Notes: generated from the sequence alone by a model not told the origin. A stretch of 64,000 nt of DNA from Anastatus disparis (GCA_017163975.1 JAFFSR010000397.1:1865501-1929500); one strand, 5' to 3'; positions 47,841 to 59,273 are shown, counted from the stretch's first letter. Translations and numbers: made by a program.

Positions 47841-47855
47841 TTTGGCGCCCTCCGG
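47841..47855 (+). other. Primer-binding site
   Basis: TTTGGCGCCCTCCGG starts two bases after the LTR end. TGGCGCC is the usual start of tRNA primer sites in Gypsy-type elements. The tRNA was not identified. Confidence 0.65.
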
Positions 47856-48123
47856 TATAAAAACTCACGCAAGAGTTCATTGCGAAAAGTCTTATTGCGT
47901 AAAAGAAAAAAATTACACGAATGAGAGAAAAATCTCACGTAAGAAGTGGTTTTTTTTTGTTTTGGCATAAGAAAATTATCAATTAAAATAAAAATAAAAA
48001 TCTAGTAAAATTTTCTTTTGATTATTCCTTACTTTGTTGTTGTTTTTCTTCTTTTGTTAAAATTAAAATCAAAAAAAAAAAAAATAAAATAAAAGAAAAA
48101 GAAAAGATAGATATATAAAAGTA

Positions 48124-48588
48124 ATGAACAAAACGAAAGTTTGCGATTTCATTAAGAAATCATTAATAAAAGCAAACAACCATAATGAGAAAATATACAC
48201 ATTACAAAAGAAAATAGAAATAAAATTATTACAAAAGGCAAAAAATAATAAAAAAGACAAATACTATATAATAGAAAAGAAAGAATTAGAGAATATTTTA
48301 AAAATAGGAAAAGAACAAATTAATAAACAAAACGAAAATATAGAATTATTAAAAATTAAAATAAATAAATATGAAAATAGCTTAGACAAGTTAGAAAAAG
48401 AAGCGAAAGATAGAAAAGAAAATGAAACAAAGATTATAAATTGTTTAAAAGAAACTAAACAGATAATTAATCATAATATGCCACAAATGATTGAGCATAT
48501 ACAAGAATTAGAAGAAGAAATAGATTTTTTATACAAAAAATTAAAAGATCAAGAAAAAACAATCAAACAACTAAGAAATAAAAAATAG
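48124..48588 (+). CDS. Coiled-coil ORF in the LTR element leader
   Basis: 154 codons, Lys/Glu/Asn-rich, strongly heptad-like throughout (e.g. LLKIKINKYENSLDKLEKEA). It lies between the primer site and gag in the same orientation. It could be a short accessory ORF or a diverged N-terminal Gag piece. No known domain. Confidence 0.45.
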   Translation: MNKTKVCDFIKKSLIKANNHNEKIYTLQKKIEIKLLQKAKNNKKDKYYIIEKKELENILKIGKEQINKQNENIELLKIKINKYENSLDKLEKEAKDRKENETKIINCLKETKQIINHNMPQMIEHIQELEEEIDFLYKKLKDQEKTIKQLRNKK

Positions 48589-49607
48589 AAAAATTAAAAT
48601 ATTAGTGAAAAAAGAAATAAAAATACAAAAATAATACATTAGAAAAATTTGAGACATTGAAAATACATCAAAATTAAATAAAATAATGAAAAATTAAAAT
48701 TTAGACATAACAGCAAAATATAAGTTAAATTTTAAACGACATAAAAGTCGCAAATTTTGAAATATTTTCAGATGTCATAAATAACATAGAATAAAGCGAG
48801 CGAGAATCAAAGCGCTAATCCGCAAAGGTAAACAAACATTATAATACCTAAATTGTACATTGTTAAGTCGAATAAAATTTTAGTATTGGAGAAAATTTAA
48901 ATTAAAATAAAAGTTTCAGTAGTTCTCAATTTAAAATTTATATCATACACAGTGGTTCTCATTTAAAATTTAATAAATATAGAAAGATATAGAATTTTCG
49001 AAAATCTTCTAAAATTTTAAAACACTTAACAATAAAAGACAAAGTAAGGAAATTAAACTATTAAAAACCTAAAGAAATTAAAAAGATAATTTGAAGCCAG
49101 ACAGAAATAATACTGAAATCAAATAATTTTAAAAATATTTAAATATTTAAATTAAATCACAGATATAAAAATAAAATCAAACAAGAAAGGAAAGTAAGTA
49201 TTATTTCTTACTGGTATTAAATACCAAAACATACCAAAACCACAAGTGACGAGCGAAATATAAATAAAAGAAAGTGAAACATTTAATAGATTACAACTGA
49301 CATGATACAGTAGCAACTTAATATAAGGACATATATAGAAAATCAAATAATGTACAATTTCAAAAATTGATCGTTCGTTGATGATACTAAATCTAAATAT
49401 TCTTAATTTTATTTTCTATTAATTTAATTGATTAATTATTAAGAGAATTTTCTTTTATTTAATATTATTTTTTTTTCGCATTTGCAACAATCAATTTTTG
49501 AAAAAATCAAATAGATTTACTGGAAAACATTCATAAAAATATTGTTTTATAAACGATCAAGATTTTTGTAAATTATAATCGAATCGTGCGTACTTAAATA
49601 ATTCAAG

Positions 49608-50936
49608 ATGCCGGGGAAGAAAAGAAGATCGACCGTTATAATGAAAGAAATCCAAGATGATGAAGAAAATAAAAAGAACATACCAACAAAACTACAAGAA
49701 TGGATGCAAGTAGTATCTTTAGAATTAAAAGAATTATCCCAGCAAAATGACAGCATGGAAAATAAATTAAACAATTCTGGCGAATGGGATAAATTATTAA
49801 ATATAGATATACATAAAGACATAATCAGAGACTTCACAATAAAAGATCAATTGGAGGTTTTAACGGATAACCTAAAAAAGGTACGAATAGAGAACCAAGA
49901 ATTAAAAGAAAAAAATGATAAATTAAATACCGAATTACAGACATTAAAAGAGAAAATAGAAAATGATAATTTAGTACAAGAAATACACAGTAACTTAATC
50001 AAAAGGATAGATGAAACAGCAAGCGAACAAGATGACAAAATAGAAGAAATTAAAGAACAAATAAATAATAACTACGCTCAACAAAGACATACAAATACTG
50101 AAGAGTCACAACAAAAAATAAAAATACCAACCCCAAAATTTGAAGGCAGTGAAGGGGAAAGACCAATAAAATTTCTAAATGAATTAGAAAAATACATGGC
50201 ATTTAAAAAATTAAATGAAGAACAAAAACTCCAAATACTACAAACAGCATTACAAAAAGAAGCAAATGAATGGTGGTATGTCCATCAAGACGATGTAACT
50301 ACGTTAAATGAATTTAGAGAATTATTTATAGAAAGATTTTGGAGTCAAGACATACAACGTTTTTCAAAACGAAAAATAGAATTCGGTCAATACTATGAAC
50401 AAGGAAAGTCTACAAGAGTGTCATATGCTACACAGCTATTCGGTTATGCTAAAGAATTAAATCTAAATTATGCGGATGAAGAGTTGACTGAGAAAATAGC
50501 AAGACATTTCAATAGAAGTATAAGACAAGCTTTACGATTTTCGCAACAAAAAGATAAAATGACGTTATTGAAAATACTTGCAGACTTTGATAACGATGAC
50601 AAAACCCGAGAAAGAAAAAGTTACCAGAAATCTCAACAAAATCAAAATCAACAAAGACAAAATAGATCCGATAATAATGTGAACACGAACACAAACTATC
50701 ATAACAATTACAAACAAAGGGACGAACCAAACAACGATCGAGTACAAGAAAACAAAAAGAATCAAACTGACGATTTAGCATGGAATAAACCAGGTACGAG
50801 CGCAAAAAGAAACGAGATCTTAGTTTTAACACTTTATTTCAAGGAAGTCGGCCAAAGAGTCCCGTACAAAGATTCGGCTTCGATCTGCTTAAGCGTCAAT
50901 CAAGCCGCCGCGGCCGCAATCCTCTCATACTACTAA
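49608..50936 (+). pseudogene. Gag of the inner LTR element, fused to LTR sequence
   Basis: Capsid-type Gag. Residues 1-165 are a charged coiled coil. Residues ~175-300 match the retrotransposon gag family (IKIPTPKFEGSEG, KFLNELEKYM, EANEWWYVH, FRELFIERFWS). A Gln/Asn-rich basic tail follows to about 50804. From 50805 the frame runs into inverted LTR sequence and stops at 50936, so the true C-terminus and all of pol are missing. Confidence 0.8.
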
Positions 50937-51190
50937 GTAGAAGGGATACATTTACATATCTTACATTATACTATTACAGGTGCGCTTAGATGTGTGCTAG
51001 CGTACGTCACTCTATAGGCGTGGATCGGCGCACATCTAAGCGCGTACATATATTCTTATTAATATCCATCCCGCGCGCTGGTGATGAATTATGCTTTGAT
51101 TTAGAGAGAAAAAAAGTATTTTATTATTAATTCTTTTTTTACTCCTTATTTTCTCTCTTTTTCTACACAATTTATATTAGAGTGGTCACA
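50805..51190 (-). repeat. Partial LTR (start half, minus orientation), right terminus
   Basis: Direct repeat of 45544-45929, ending at the ATAC duplication. With 47395-47839 it makes up the two halves of one LTR, lacking about 106 bp that correspond to 45438-45543. Confidence 0.8.
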
Positions 51191-51194
51191 ATAC

Positions 51195-51666
51195 GTTCCT
51201 GAACATATTGAAATTCCAGCAACGTTGTGAATTTCGGTTTGTTATGTTATTATTTGTTACATATGGTTAGACTCATTATAACCTAAGTAAAATGTCACAT
51301 TTTCGAAAGAAACAAGATGCGTGTTTACATTTTTATTCCACAGCGTCGTCAAGTAAATTATTTTTTTCAATTTTTTTTTTTAATATTTAATATCTTTTTA
51401 GATGATTCATCAACCTACTACTTTTTTTATGTTCTAAATATATGAATTTTGCAGAATTCAATAAATAGGTTTTTTTAAAAATATGTTCATTTAAAATGAT
51501 AAAAATAGTCTAAACATGAAATTAAGGGTTAGAATACAAAATTATATCATCAAACACTGAATTTTAAAATCATTATTTTCTATTATTTCATCGATAACTG
51601 AGTCTGAAATTTAATAGATATAAAAATATAGGTTTTATCTACGACCTCCAAAATTTTGATAATATT
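51195..51666. other. AT-rich DNA between LTR element and integrase remnant
   Basis: No gene or element recognised. Confidence 0.4.
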
Positions 51667-51918
51667 TTGTTCATTTATGTCTCATGGAACAACCACTTAA
51701 AGATCATATACTGCAAAGGGGAGAATATACTCGCACATTTTTTAAGTAGGAACTTAAAAGGGAAATTTGTAACAGAAAATGAAAATAAATGTTTAATAGC
51801 AATCATTCAGAGGTGCATCTTGCCAGAATTCAGAAAGGAAGAACCGTCATCGGTTTTAATATCACTCTTAAAGGTCGAAAAACTTAACAGGGAGATATTT
51901 CGCATGATTGGTACTTAA
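51667..51918 (+). pseudogene. Gypsy RNase H/integrase tether fragment
   Basis: Contains LKIIYCKGENILAHFLSRN, the conserved tether after RNase H (F.I.Y..G..N..A..LSR). The left fragment ending at 44850 also has a version of this segment, so the two parts may come from different Gypsy copies. Confidence 0.65.
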
Positions 51919-52637
51919 CAGATTCAAGGTAAAGGTTTAAGATGTATTTTCGAAGAGGTAAAGAATAATAATAAAATTCAAAATTTTCTAATTTATAAAA
52001 ACACTATTTTAAATGACAATAAGTCAGAAAATTGGAGATAGGTAATATCGGAAAATTTAACGAAAATAGTCATTAAAAATACGCACGAGAAACTGGGCCA
52101 TCCAGGTGTATTTAAAACACTAAAATATTTTTGTCAGTATTATTACTGGAAGTAAATGCGAGCGGAAGTTAAGAGTTTTATCACAAAATATGACATATGT
52201 CAACGAGTGAAATATCCCACATTTGTGATGGAGGGGGAGTTTGCATGGGTAAGTGCGCATGAGCCTAGCGAACTTGCAACCTTAGACTTCTACGGCCCGC
52301 TTCATCCTGCTCGTGCAGGAATGCAATATATATTAGTTATAACTGATGCATTTTCTAAGTGCACCTGTTTGTATGCTTTGAAGTGCGCTACAACAGCAGT
52401 TAGTTTGAAAAAAATGATTGATTAATATATTCCACGTTGTGGCAAGCCTGAGAAAATACTCAGCGACCACAGCAGTCAATTTACTTCACCGAATTGGAAA
52501 ATTACGCTTAAGTCACAGGAAATTCGTGTTTTATTTAGATCAGTCAGACACCCGCAATCTAATCCAATAGAAAGAGTAATTCGTGAACTTGGTCGTCTCT
52601 TTAGAACCATATGTCCTGAACGGCATATTGCATGGGT

Positions 52638-52772
52638 AATAGTATATTACACCCCAAGGGAGGTAAAGTACTGGCGAGTCCATAGCACATATAATTGCCA
52701 CCTCGAGCCGAAGGCGAGGGTGGCGAATATGTGCTATGGGCTCGCCATTTTACCTCCCGTGGTGTGTATGCT
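52638..52772. mobile_element. Hairpin (MITE-like) insertion with GAGCCGAAGGCGAG loop
   Basis: The ends AATAGTATATTACACC and GGTGTGTATGCTATT and inner arms GGGAGGTAAA/TTTACCTCCC are inverted; the apex reads GAGCCGAAGGCGAG. It interrupts the integrase frame. The same apex is found in the element at 55600-55730. Confidence 0.65.
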
Positions 52773-52862
52773 ATTTTTCGCCATACCCGGGCCGAAAATA
52801 CAACTTTTGTTTTTCGGTACCGGGACGAAAGTTGTGCTTTCGGGCAGGGTATGGCGAAAATT
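52773..52862. repeat. Second hairpin adjoining the first
   Basis: Arms TTTTCGCCATACCCGGGCCG and CGGGCAGGGTATGGCGAAAA are inverted, with an inner GTACCGGGAC/GAAAG region. It sits directly next to the first hairpin and both lie between integrase halves. Confidence 0.65.
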
Positions 52863-53101
52863 ATCTACCAGATATAGAGAAAATATTAAACATAACGGTT
52901 CATCATAGTACAGGGTTTACTCCAGGGGAGGCTCATTTTGGAACTCGACACGATGACGACGAAATTTCAAAAATGATTCAGTATCCACCGTTTAAAGCAA
53001 CACCTCATGTTGATATTATTAGTTGAGTACAAGAAAATTTAAAGAGAAGTTATGAGATCGGATGTAAACAATAAAAAACTATTTTAAGAGTACTGATAGA
53101 G

Positions 53102-53317
53102 GTAGGTGACCTAGTGCTTCTTCGAGTACGTCATTTGTCGAATGCTAATGATAAAGTCACTCATCAGTTTTACCCGCTATACGAGGGACCATATACGGTC
53201 GTTCGAGCTCTCGGGAATAACGCGTTTGTATTAAGTAAATGTAACGATGAAAGCCAAGTTAAGGGTACTTATAATCGCACTAATCTTAGAAAATATTATA
53301 AGAGCGAAAAAGTTTGA
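53102..53317 (+). pseudogene. Integrase C-terminal GPY/F domain
   Basis: VGDLVLLRVRHLS, then FYPLYEGPYTVVRALGNNAF and a Tyr/Arg-rich end (RTNLRKYYK): the Gypsy integrase C-terminal domain. Open to its stop at 53317, but out of frame with the remnant core. Confidence 0.75.
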
Positions 53318-53988
53318 TCCTAAAAATAAAATAAAATTTGTATCTTTGTGGTTATTTGATGTCTATTAGTAAAAAAAGAAGGTATTATGATGATGCGACT
53401 AATAGTTTAGTTGTATGTATATAGTGCACGGGTGTAGTAATGTAAAATGTAAATATGTCATAACGTAGGATAAGGAATAGAGAGAAATAGGCTATTGATG
53501 GAATTTCTTCTTAACTTGCTCACCTGATGTTGAGTGGTAATTGTGAACATGATTTGTGTGAACGGGAAGATGGTCTATTCTTTAAACGTATTCTTCCAGG
53601 GGCCATTTTTCGGTTTACGCGGTCATGTGATTTAATTGTAGTTAATGTTAGGATATCACGCTGCAAGAGAGGTTATTTGGTATGGATGGTATTGTTTCTT
53701 TTATGTATATATGTATATAAATTTTAGGTAAGAATAAAAAGAAATGTAATTGCGCGCCCAATCTTGTGTATAAAAAAAATGTATGATAAAGTGCACTGGC
53801 ATTTTAGCAATCTTTCTTTAATAAATTAAATGATGACACAGTCATTTCAGAATAAAGAAGAAAAATTTATGTAAATTGAAAGTAAGTGGCGATTAATCAT
53901 GTAACTAATTAAAAATAAGTATTATATCTGTATAATAGTGTTTTTCAAAAGTTCAAATTGCATTTACCCTTTCGAAAAGAGGGGAAAT
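53318..53988. other. Gypsy 3' untranslated region with polypurine tract
   Basis: No further gene. GAAAAGAGGGGAAA (53974-53987) is the polypurine tract just before the LTR. The 66-codon frame at 53527 is not supported as a gene. Confidence 0.55.
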
Positions 53989-54560
53989 TGTAACAAGCAC
54001 GCGCTCCAGCGCGTGAATCTGTTTAAATTACGTGCCGTAATCTGCTTATCGATTGAGAAATTGGTGAGAAGTTATTAGTGATCGTAGCGCTGTACATCAT
54101 GTGACGTGATATAAATAGGTCACGATTGGCCTCGCTCTCTCTCTTCTCTCCTGTAGCTTAGCGGCATGAGGACGCTCCTGGACTCGGCTCAACAACGTGT
54201 ATCTAGCCTTGGCGTAGATTCAGGTTCTTCTGCGGAAGAAAAGCTCAGTGTAAGAAAAGTTAGGAAGTTGTCCTATTGGTGCATCAGTGCGTCGGTTCCT
54301 GGATGCAGAATCACGTTGATGGCTACGGGAGATGGCGAGCTGGCACCGGGCCAACGTAGCATATTACAGGTAGCGTACTTTGTATTATGAATTAATATCC
54401 AAAGTAGAATTGTAAAAAAGGAAAAAGAATAACGCGCGTTTAGCAAAGAAATCAATCTTTCGTAAAATTTTTGTATTCAGAAAACTGTTGCTTGTAATGT
54501 GTGCGTTGTATTTTATATTATAACAGATTAATAAATTGAACTTTCTAATCGATCTAAATT
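53989..54560 (+). repeat. 3' LTR of the outer Gypsy element (right end uncertain)
   Basis: Starts TGTAACAAGCACGCGC after the polypurine tract. It carries a TATA box (TATAAATA, 54110-54117) followed by a CT-rich initiator region and a polyadenylation signal AATAAA at 54530. No 5' partner is in the window, so the right boundary is a guess. Confidence 0.6.
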
Positions 54561-55599
54561 TCATCTTGAGTCTCTTATTTGTGTTGTTGAATATTTTATT
54601 AATATACAATGTACATTTAATATACATCTAATTTCATCATATACATACATATATATTTATATTAAAAATATAATAAATTTTACAGATTAATGCTTGCAAA
54701 AAATGTTTGATTTCGACCAGGAACGTTAGTTTATTTGCAGTAACTATCAATTCTTATTCATTTTCTAACTGTTATTTTTATTTTTTGAATATTTACACAT
54801 ATTAAAAGGTTACTTCTAGTTTTTTCTAATTATTTCAATCTTCTTATTGACAGTATATTTTAGAGGATATATTAATTATTTGTTCATTTTCTGATCTCAC
54901 AGAGTTTTGAATAATTTTAAATTTTATAAAAACTAGAGAAATTTTAGAATCAAGGAAAATTTTTTGTAACTTTGTATTTATGCTATCATTGTGATGCTAA
55001 TTAGCGGCGGAAGTTGTTTCAGTGTGTTTGTGAACGAATCGCTCTACCAAACGAGCCACTGACAACCTCATTTTAACTGATATAATGTTTTTGGATTGAT
55101 TTATTTAAAAATTTAGGGAGGTTTAAAGCCAATTTCGATAAAATAATTGAATTATTACTAAAAAATTCTAAAATTGATATTAATTAGAGAGAAATCAAAA
55201 CAAAAATTTATAAAATTTAAATACCACAAAAACTAATAGAAAATACTTGTTTCTTAACATAACAAGGTTTGAGTTGAATCATTTTACCTAAACAATTTTT
55301 TCCTTATACTCCGGCCAAAAATACATCGTTATTCTTCAAAATCATGCCATAAAAATATGGCGTTATCGCCCGGCCAATATGCTCACTCGATTGCAGAGGA
55401 AGCTTGGCGCCGGCACGGACTGCAATATTTATGGATTATTTAAATGAATTATTATTAGTAGCAGTGGGGCAGACAGCGAGTGCGCATGCTCGGTGGAGAG
55501 TATTAGATAATTCTTCGCGATACTTCTTTATTTAATGATTTTTTATTGATAAATGAATTATCACGAACTTTAAGTTGTACGTGTTTTTAGTCCGGCATA
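54561..55599. other. AT-rich intergenic DNA with a tRNA A-box-like site
   Basis: No gene seen. On the minus strand GTGGCTCGTTTGGTAGAGC (55059-55041) closely resembles a tRNA D-arm/A box, but no B box or cloverleaf follows. Possibly an old tRNA-derived SINE. Confidence 0.4.
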
Positions 55600-55730
55600 G
55601 GAAAAAATGGTATATGCCACTTGGGATAAGAATACGACACCTTAGGCTGGCATTTTAGCTCTTGAGCCGAAGGCGAGATCTATGCTGGCCTAGAATGCCG
55701 CATTTTTATCCCACGTAGCATAATATACTA
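55600..55730. mobile_element. Hairpin element sharing the GAGCCGAAGGCGAG apex
   Basis: Imperfect inverted repeat: TATATGCCACTTGGGATAA against TTATCCCACGTAGCATAATA, inner GCTGGCAT/ATGCTGGC, apex GAGCCGAAGGCGAG. Same architecture as 52638-52772 but different arm sequence. Confidence 0.6.
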
Positions 55731-55826
55731 TTATAATATTTTTAGTATATTTCTATTGAATGTTATACTCTATAACTTAAGCTTTAAACTTTCTTTATAC
55801 TTTCGTGTTAGAAAATAATTTTGAAA

Positions 55827-55831
<5 letters not shown>

Positions 55832-55871
<40 letters not shown>
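55832..55871. repeat. (TA)n microsatellite
   Basis: Uninterrupted TA run at the left border of the next element. Confidence 0.95.
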
Positions 55872-55874
<3 letters not shown>

Positions 55875-57000
55875 CGCCCCGGACGAAAATAAGCACCGTT
55901 CAGACACTAACGAAAACTAACACCGTACGAAGCTTCTAACGAAAAGTAACACGTTTCATAATCCCTTAGAAAAACACCAGTCACTAAGCGCTGGCGAAGA
56001 CTAAGATCCCTCACCTACCGTTGACGAAAAGTAACACCACTCGCGGAGCACTGCCGAAGAGTCGCACAATCAGCAAAGTCCTGATAAAGAATAAAACTTT
56101 TTACAGAATTATATTACATAATCATACATTAAAAATTCGCTATGAATGCATAATGCGCAAGCTTCTAATGCATCAGACAACTAGCATTGAGTTATGTAGT
56201 TCTGTTACGAAAAAATGATTTAGTGATTTGTAAAGAGTTTTTTATCAGTTGAATTAAAATACCGCTATCAAGGCCCAAAACACTAAAACTTCTTTAAAAA
56301 ATTTTTAAAATTAGTTTTTTGATTTTATATATAAAATTATTGAAAGCTTGCAATATAAAGAAATTGCCGTTACATTACACGATATATTACTTTTTAAAAT
56401 TTCATGTTATAATTTATTCGAGTTTAATACTTAATACAGGCTTTAATGAATAGTTCTTTTAGTTATATACACCAACTTAAAAAAAATACCTACTCTAAAA
56501 GATATGGATGTAAATATAAAGGTATACGCAAGCAATGAAAATTATTAATTAATTTTTTGTTTTTTAATTTTTTATTGTCACTTAAATCAATTCATAATAT
56601 TTTAATCAAAAATTGATTGTTATTAATTTTTTATTAACATTTTCAGATTTTTTTTACTAACAAAAAATTATTTATTTTTCATTTTTTTTTACCCTCGGTA
56701 AAAAATAATGTAACAAATTTAATAATGGTGTTAAATAAAAAGTTGTAAAAAATTAAAATACAAATCAAACAGAACTACGTAAATTATTTATTATCTGAGC
56801 CATGCTACTCTTCGCCCGCTCTCTGTGAGTCGTGTTATTTTTCGTCAGCGCTCTGCGAATGGTGATGCTTTTCGCCAGCTCTCTACGAGTCGTGCTACTC
56901 TTCGTTAGACGGTGCAAACGGCGTTAGTTTTCGCCAGACGTTTTGAGCGGTGTTAGCTTTTGTCAGACGTTTTAAATGGTGCTACTTTTCGTCCGGGGCG
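55875..57000. mobile_element. Non-autonomous TIR element with subterminal CGAAAAGTAACACC arrays
   Basis: The ends CGCCCCGGACGAAAA and TTTTCGTCCGGGGCG are inverted. Each end carries about six or seven spaced copies (~30 bp apart) of CGAAAA(G/C)TAACACC-like motifs, in opposite orientation at the two ends (55880-56090; 56800-57000). The middle is plain AT-rich DNA. Subterminal motif arrays are a hallmark of transposase-binding ends in CACTA-type elements; the family is not proven. No clear target duplication. Confidence 0.7.
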
Positions 57001-57059
57001 AAATTACACAGCCACACAAAAAAAAAATGTCAAAACCCACGGACCAGACCATATATACC

Positions 57060-57610
57060 TTATGTTTTTGAGGTCGCTGATTCCGAATCCGTGGTCCATT
57101 TGACCCCATCACCTCAGGGTCAAGGTCAGGTCAAGGTCAAATTTACAAAATTAACGGCAACCAAGGTTTAACAGTATACATATATGTTCTTGAGGTCGCT
57201 GATTCCGAATCCGTGGTCCATTTGACCCCATCACCTCAGGGTCAAGGTCAGGTCAAGGTCAAATTTACAAAATTAACGGCAACCAAGGTTTAACAGTATA
57301 CATATATGTTTTTGAGGTCGCTGATTCCGAATCCGTGGTCCATTTGACCCCATCACCTCAGGGTCAAGGTCAGGTCAAGGTCAAATTTACAAAATTAACG
57401 GCAACCAAGGTTTAACAGTATACATATATGTTTTTGAGGTCGCTGATTCCGAATCCGTGGTCCATTTGACCCCATCACCTTAGGGTCAAGGTCAGGTCGA
57501 GGTCAAATTTCCAAAATTAACGGCAACCAAGGTTTAACAGTGTGCATATATGTTTTTGGGGTTGCCGAATCCGAATCCGCGGTCCGTTTGACTCCATCAC
57601 CTTATAGTGA
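57060..57610. repeat. 122-bp subterminal tandem array, left arm
   Basis: GAGGTCGCTGA occurs at 57070, 57192, 57314 and 57436, with a degenerate version at 57558, steps of 122 bp. Each good unit contains GGTCAAGGTCAGGTCAAGGT, i.e. two TCAAGGTCA motifs 11 bp apart. The fifth unit has lost them. Confidence 0.92.
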
Positions 57611-57669
57611 AGGTTATTTAAAGGTAAAATCGACAAAATTCTTGTAAAACAAACCAAACTTCATGCCAT

Positions 57670-59273
57670 TTATTTTTTCTTACTATACCTTACACGTTTC
57701 TCATCAAATGATCGGTGCAAAGGTTTCCTTTTACGTTTTTTCCCAGTAGTTTTACAATCTCTTTTCAACATCCAGCAGTAGTCGGCCAGCGTACTAGCAT
57801 CCCATCTACCTTGATAACGCTTCTCCATTACTTTAATGCCTTAGTGAAAACGCTCTCCCTGTTCTTCGCTATAATCGCCACAGTTTTCAGGAAAACTATC
57901 CAAGTGATTGTGCAGAAAATGTAGTTTGTAATTCATTAGACAACCCATATTCCCATAGTTCTCAACCATTTTAGATACAATTACTTTGTAATTTGGGCTT
58001 CTGCGATTACCCAAAAAGTTTTCAGTAACTTCCTTAAAGCTAAGCCATGCAGCTTTCTCAATGTTTGTCATGGAACTAACGAACTGGTCATCAGCCATCA
58101 TTTTTCTAATTTCAGGACCGTCAAAAATACCTTCCTTCAATTTTGCATCTGATTTACTTGGAAATTTACTTTCCAAGTATTTGAAGCACTGGCTATCTTT
58201 ATCTAAAGCTTTGACGAATTGTTTCATCACACCAAGTTTTATATGTAATGGAGGAATGAGAACTCTTTTCGGATCAACCAATGGAGTAGCTATAACGTTA
58301 CTCTTTCCGACTTCGAGAGATTTTTTTTTAGGCCATTTATGATTTGTATAGTGCTTTGCACGGTCTCTACTATCCCATAAGCACAAGAAACATGGCGTCT
58401 TTGTAAATCCAGACTGCTGTCCTAACAATATTCCAGAAACTTTCAAATCACCACATATCCGCCATTTATGCTTATCATACTGAATATTTTGTATTATAAT
58501 TTTGAGATTATCGTATGTTTCCTTCATTGTAGTGGAGTGCGCTATAGGAACTGAGGCATAGTGGTTGCTATTGTGTAGTAATACGGCTTTTAAACTTCTT
58601 TTTGATGAATCTATGAACAATCTCCATTCTTCGTCTTTATACACATTAGGTTTAATTTCATTCATTAAACCTTTTACGTCTTTACAATATACTATTTTAT
58701 CACCATTATGATTCATTTCTTCAAAGTATGGTTCGAAACTTTTGCTTCTTGTTCTGTAAAAAGATACTTTAGTAGATTTTGCTAACTGATTCATGCCTTT
58801 TAAAGCTGAAGCTAAATGTTCTGCTCCATCTTTAGGTAAGTTAAGCTCTCTAACTAGGTCGTTTAGTTTATCTTGAGTCCATAACTTTACGCTTTTGTCT
58901 TTTTGGCCCGCTGGGAGGAAAATATCGTCATCGTCATCATCATCATCATCTGCAGTTTCTTCATTACTATCACTTTCATAGGACTCGCTACATTGAGTAA
59001 AGGTAATTTCAAGGTGAAATGTACTAGATTCATGCAAAACAAACCTAAACCACGGTATCTGCGAATTTTAGTACAATATTGATTAATTTCATTTTAATAC
59101 AAGGCTATAACTACATCAGTTTCTAATTTGAAGCAAGTTTTGTAAATTTTTCTGAGATTCTCATTGAAATGTCTTCGAGATTTTTGTGGAGTGAATACTC
59201 CGCAGACAAAACAAAAAAGATTAGAATTTTTTTTGCAAATATGCCCTTGAGATGTAGAAGGTAAATTTTCCAT
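57670..59273 (-). pseudogene. Transposase-like orphan protein, left copy (two exons, one stop)
   Basis: Likely exon 1 at 59273-59115 (MENLPSTSQG..., with FCFVCG, first half of a zinc-binding pair) and exon 2 at 59058-57670, separated by a 56-bp intron (GTAGTT...TCGCAG) that keeps frame. Exon 2 has an acidic Asp run, the LFIDSSKRSL segment, ICGDLKVSGILLG, CFLCLWDSR and YSEEQGERFH. A stop codon at 57841 replaces the Gln present in the right copy, cutting about 57 residues. See the right copy for family reasoning. Confidence 0.7.

Larger units (their letters stand above)
44993..51190 (-). mobile_element. LTR retrotransposon (Ty3/Gypsy-like) with internal inversion, inserted in the outer Gypsy region
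   Basis: TGTGACC...GGTCACA-bounded termini lie next to a 4-bp duplication ATAC at 44989-44992 and 51191-51194, so the whole interval entered as one element. The complete LTR at 44993-45929 is in minus orientation. The right terminus is a partial LTR, also minus (50805-51190). Between them, 47395-50804 (rest of an LTR, primer site, leader, gag) is in plus orientation. Re-inverting that block would restore a normal minus-strand order: LTR, primer site, gag, ORF, PPT, LTR. No RT or integrase is left. Confidence 0.8.
52078..53026 (+). pseudogene. Gypsy integrase remnant, interrupted by hairpin insertions
   Basis: HHCC region: THEKLGHPG, then YDICQR with the last Cys lost. The catalytic core has TLDFYGPL (Asp), ILSDHSSQFTS (Asp) and SNPIERV (Glu). 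Stops occur at 52153 and 52423. The frame is broken by 52638-52862, after which ENYLPDIEKILN and STGFTPGEAHFG continue the core C-terminus. Inactive. Confidence 0.82.

Noticed and set aside
52695..52908. Overlapping ORFs around the integrase break
   Set aside because: They translate hairpin insertion sequence; only the part from about 52846 continues integrase.
54166..54390. 74-codon ORF in the Gypsy LTR
   Set aside because: Lies downstream of the LTR TATA box in the R/U5 region; no domain and no reason to expect a protein.
56950..57171. ORF spanning the start of the palindromic transposon
   Set aside because: Crosses an element boundary and runs through the 122-bp repeat.
57715..58342. Plus-strand ORFs opposite the left gene copy, mirrored at 60540-61167 on the minus strand
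   Set aside because: Antisense shadows of the same coding sequence, present in both arms for that reason.
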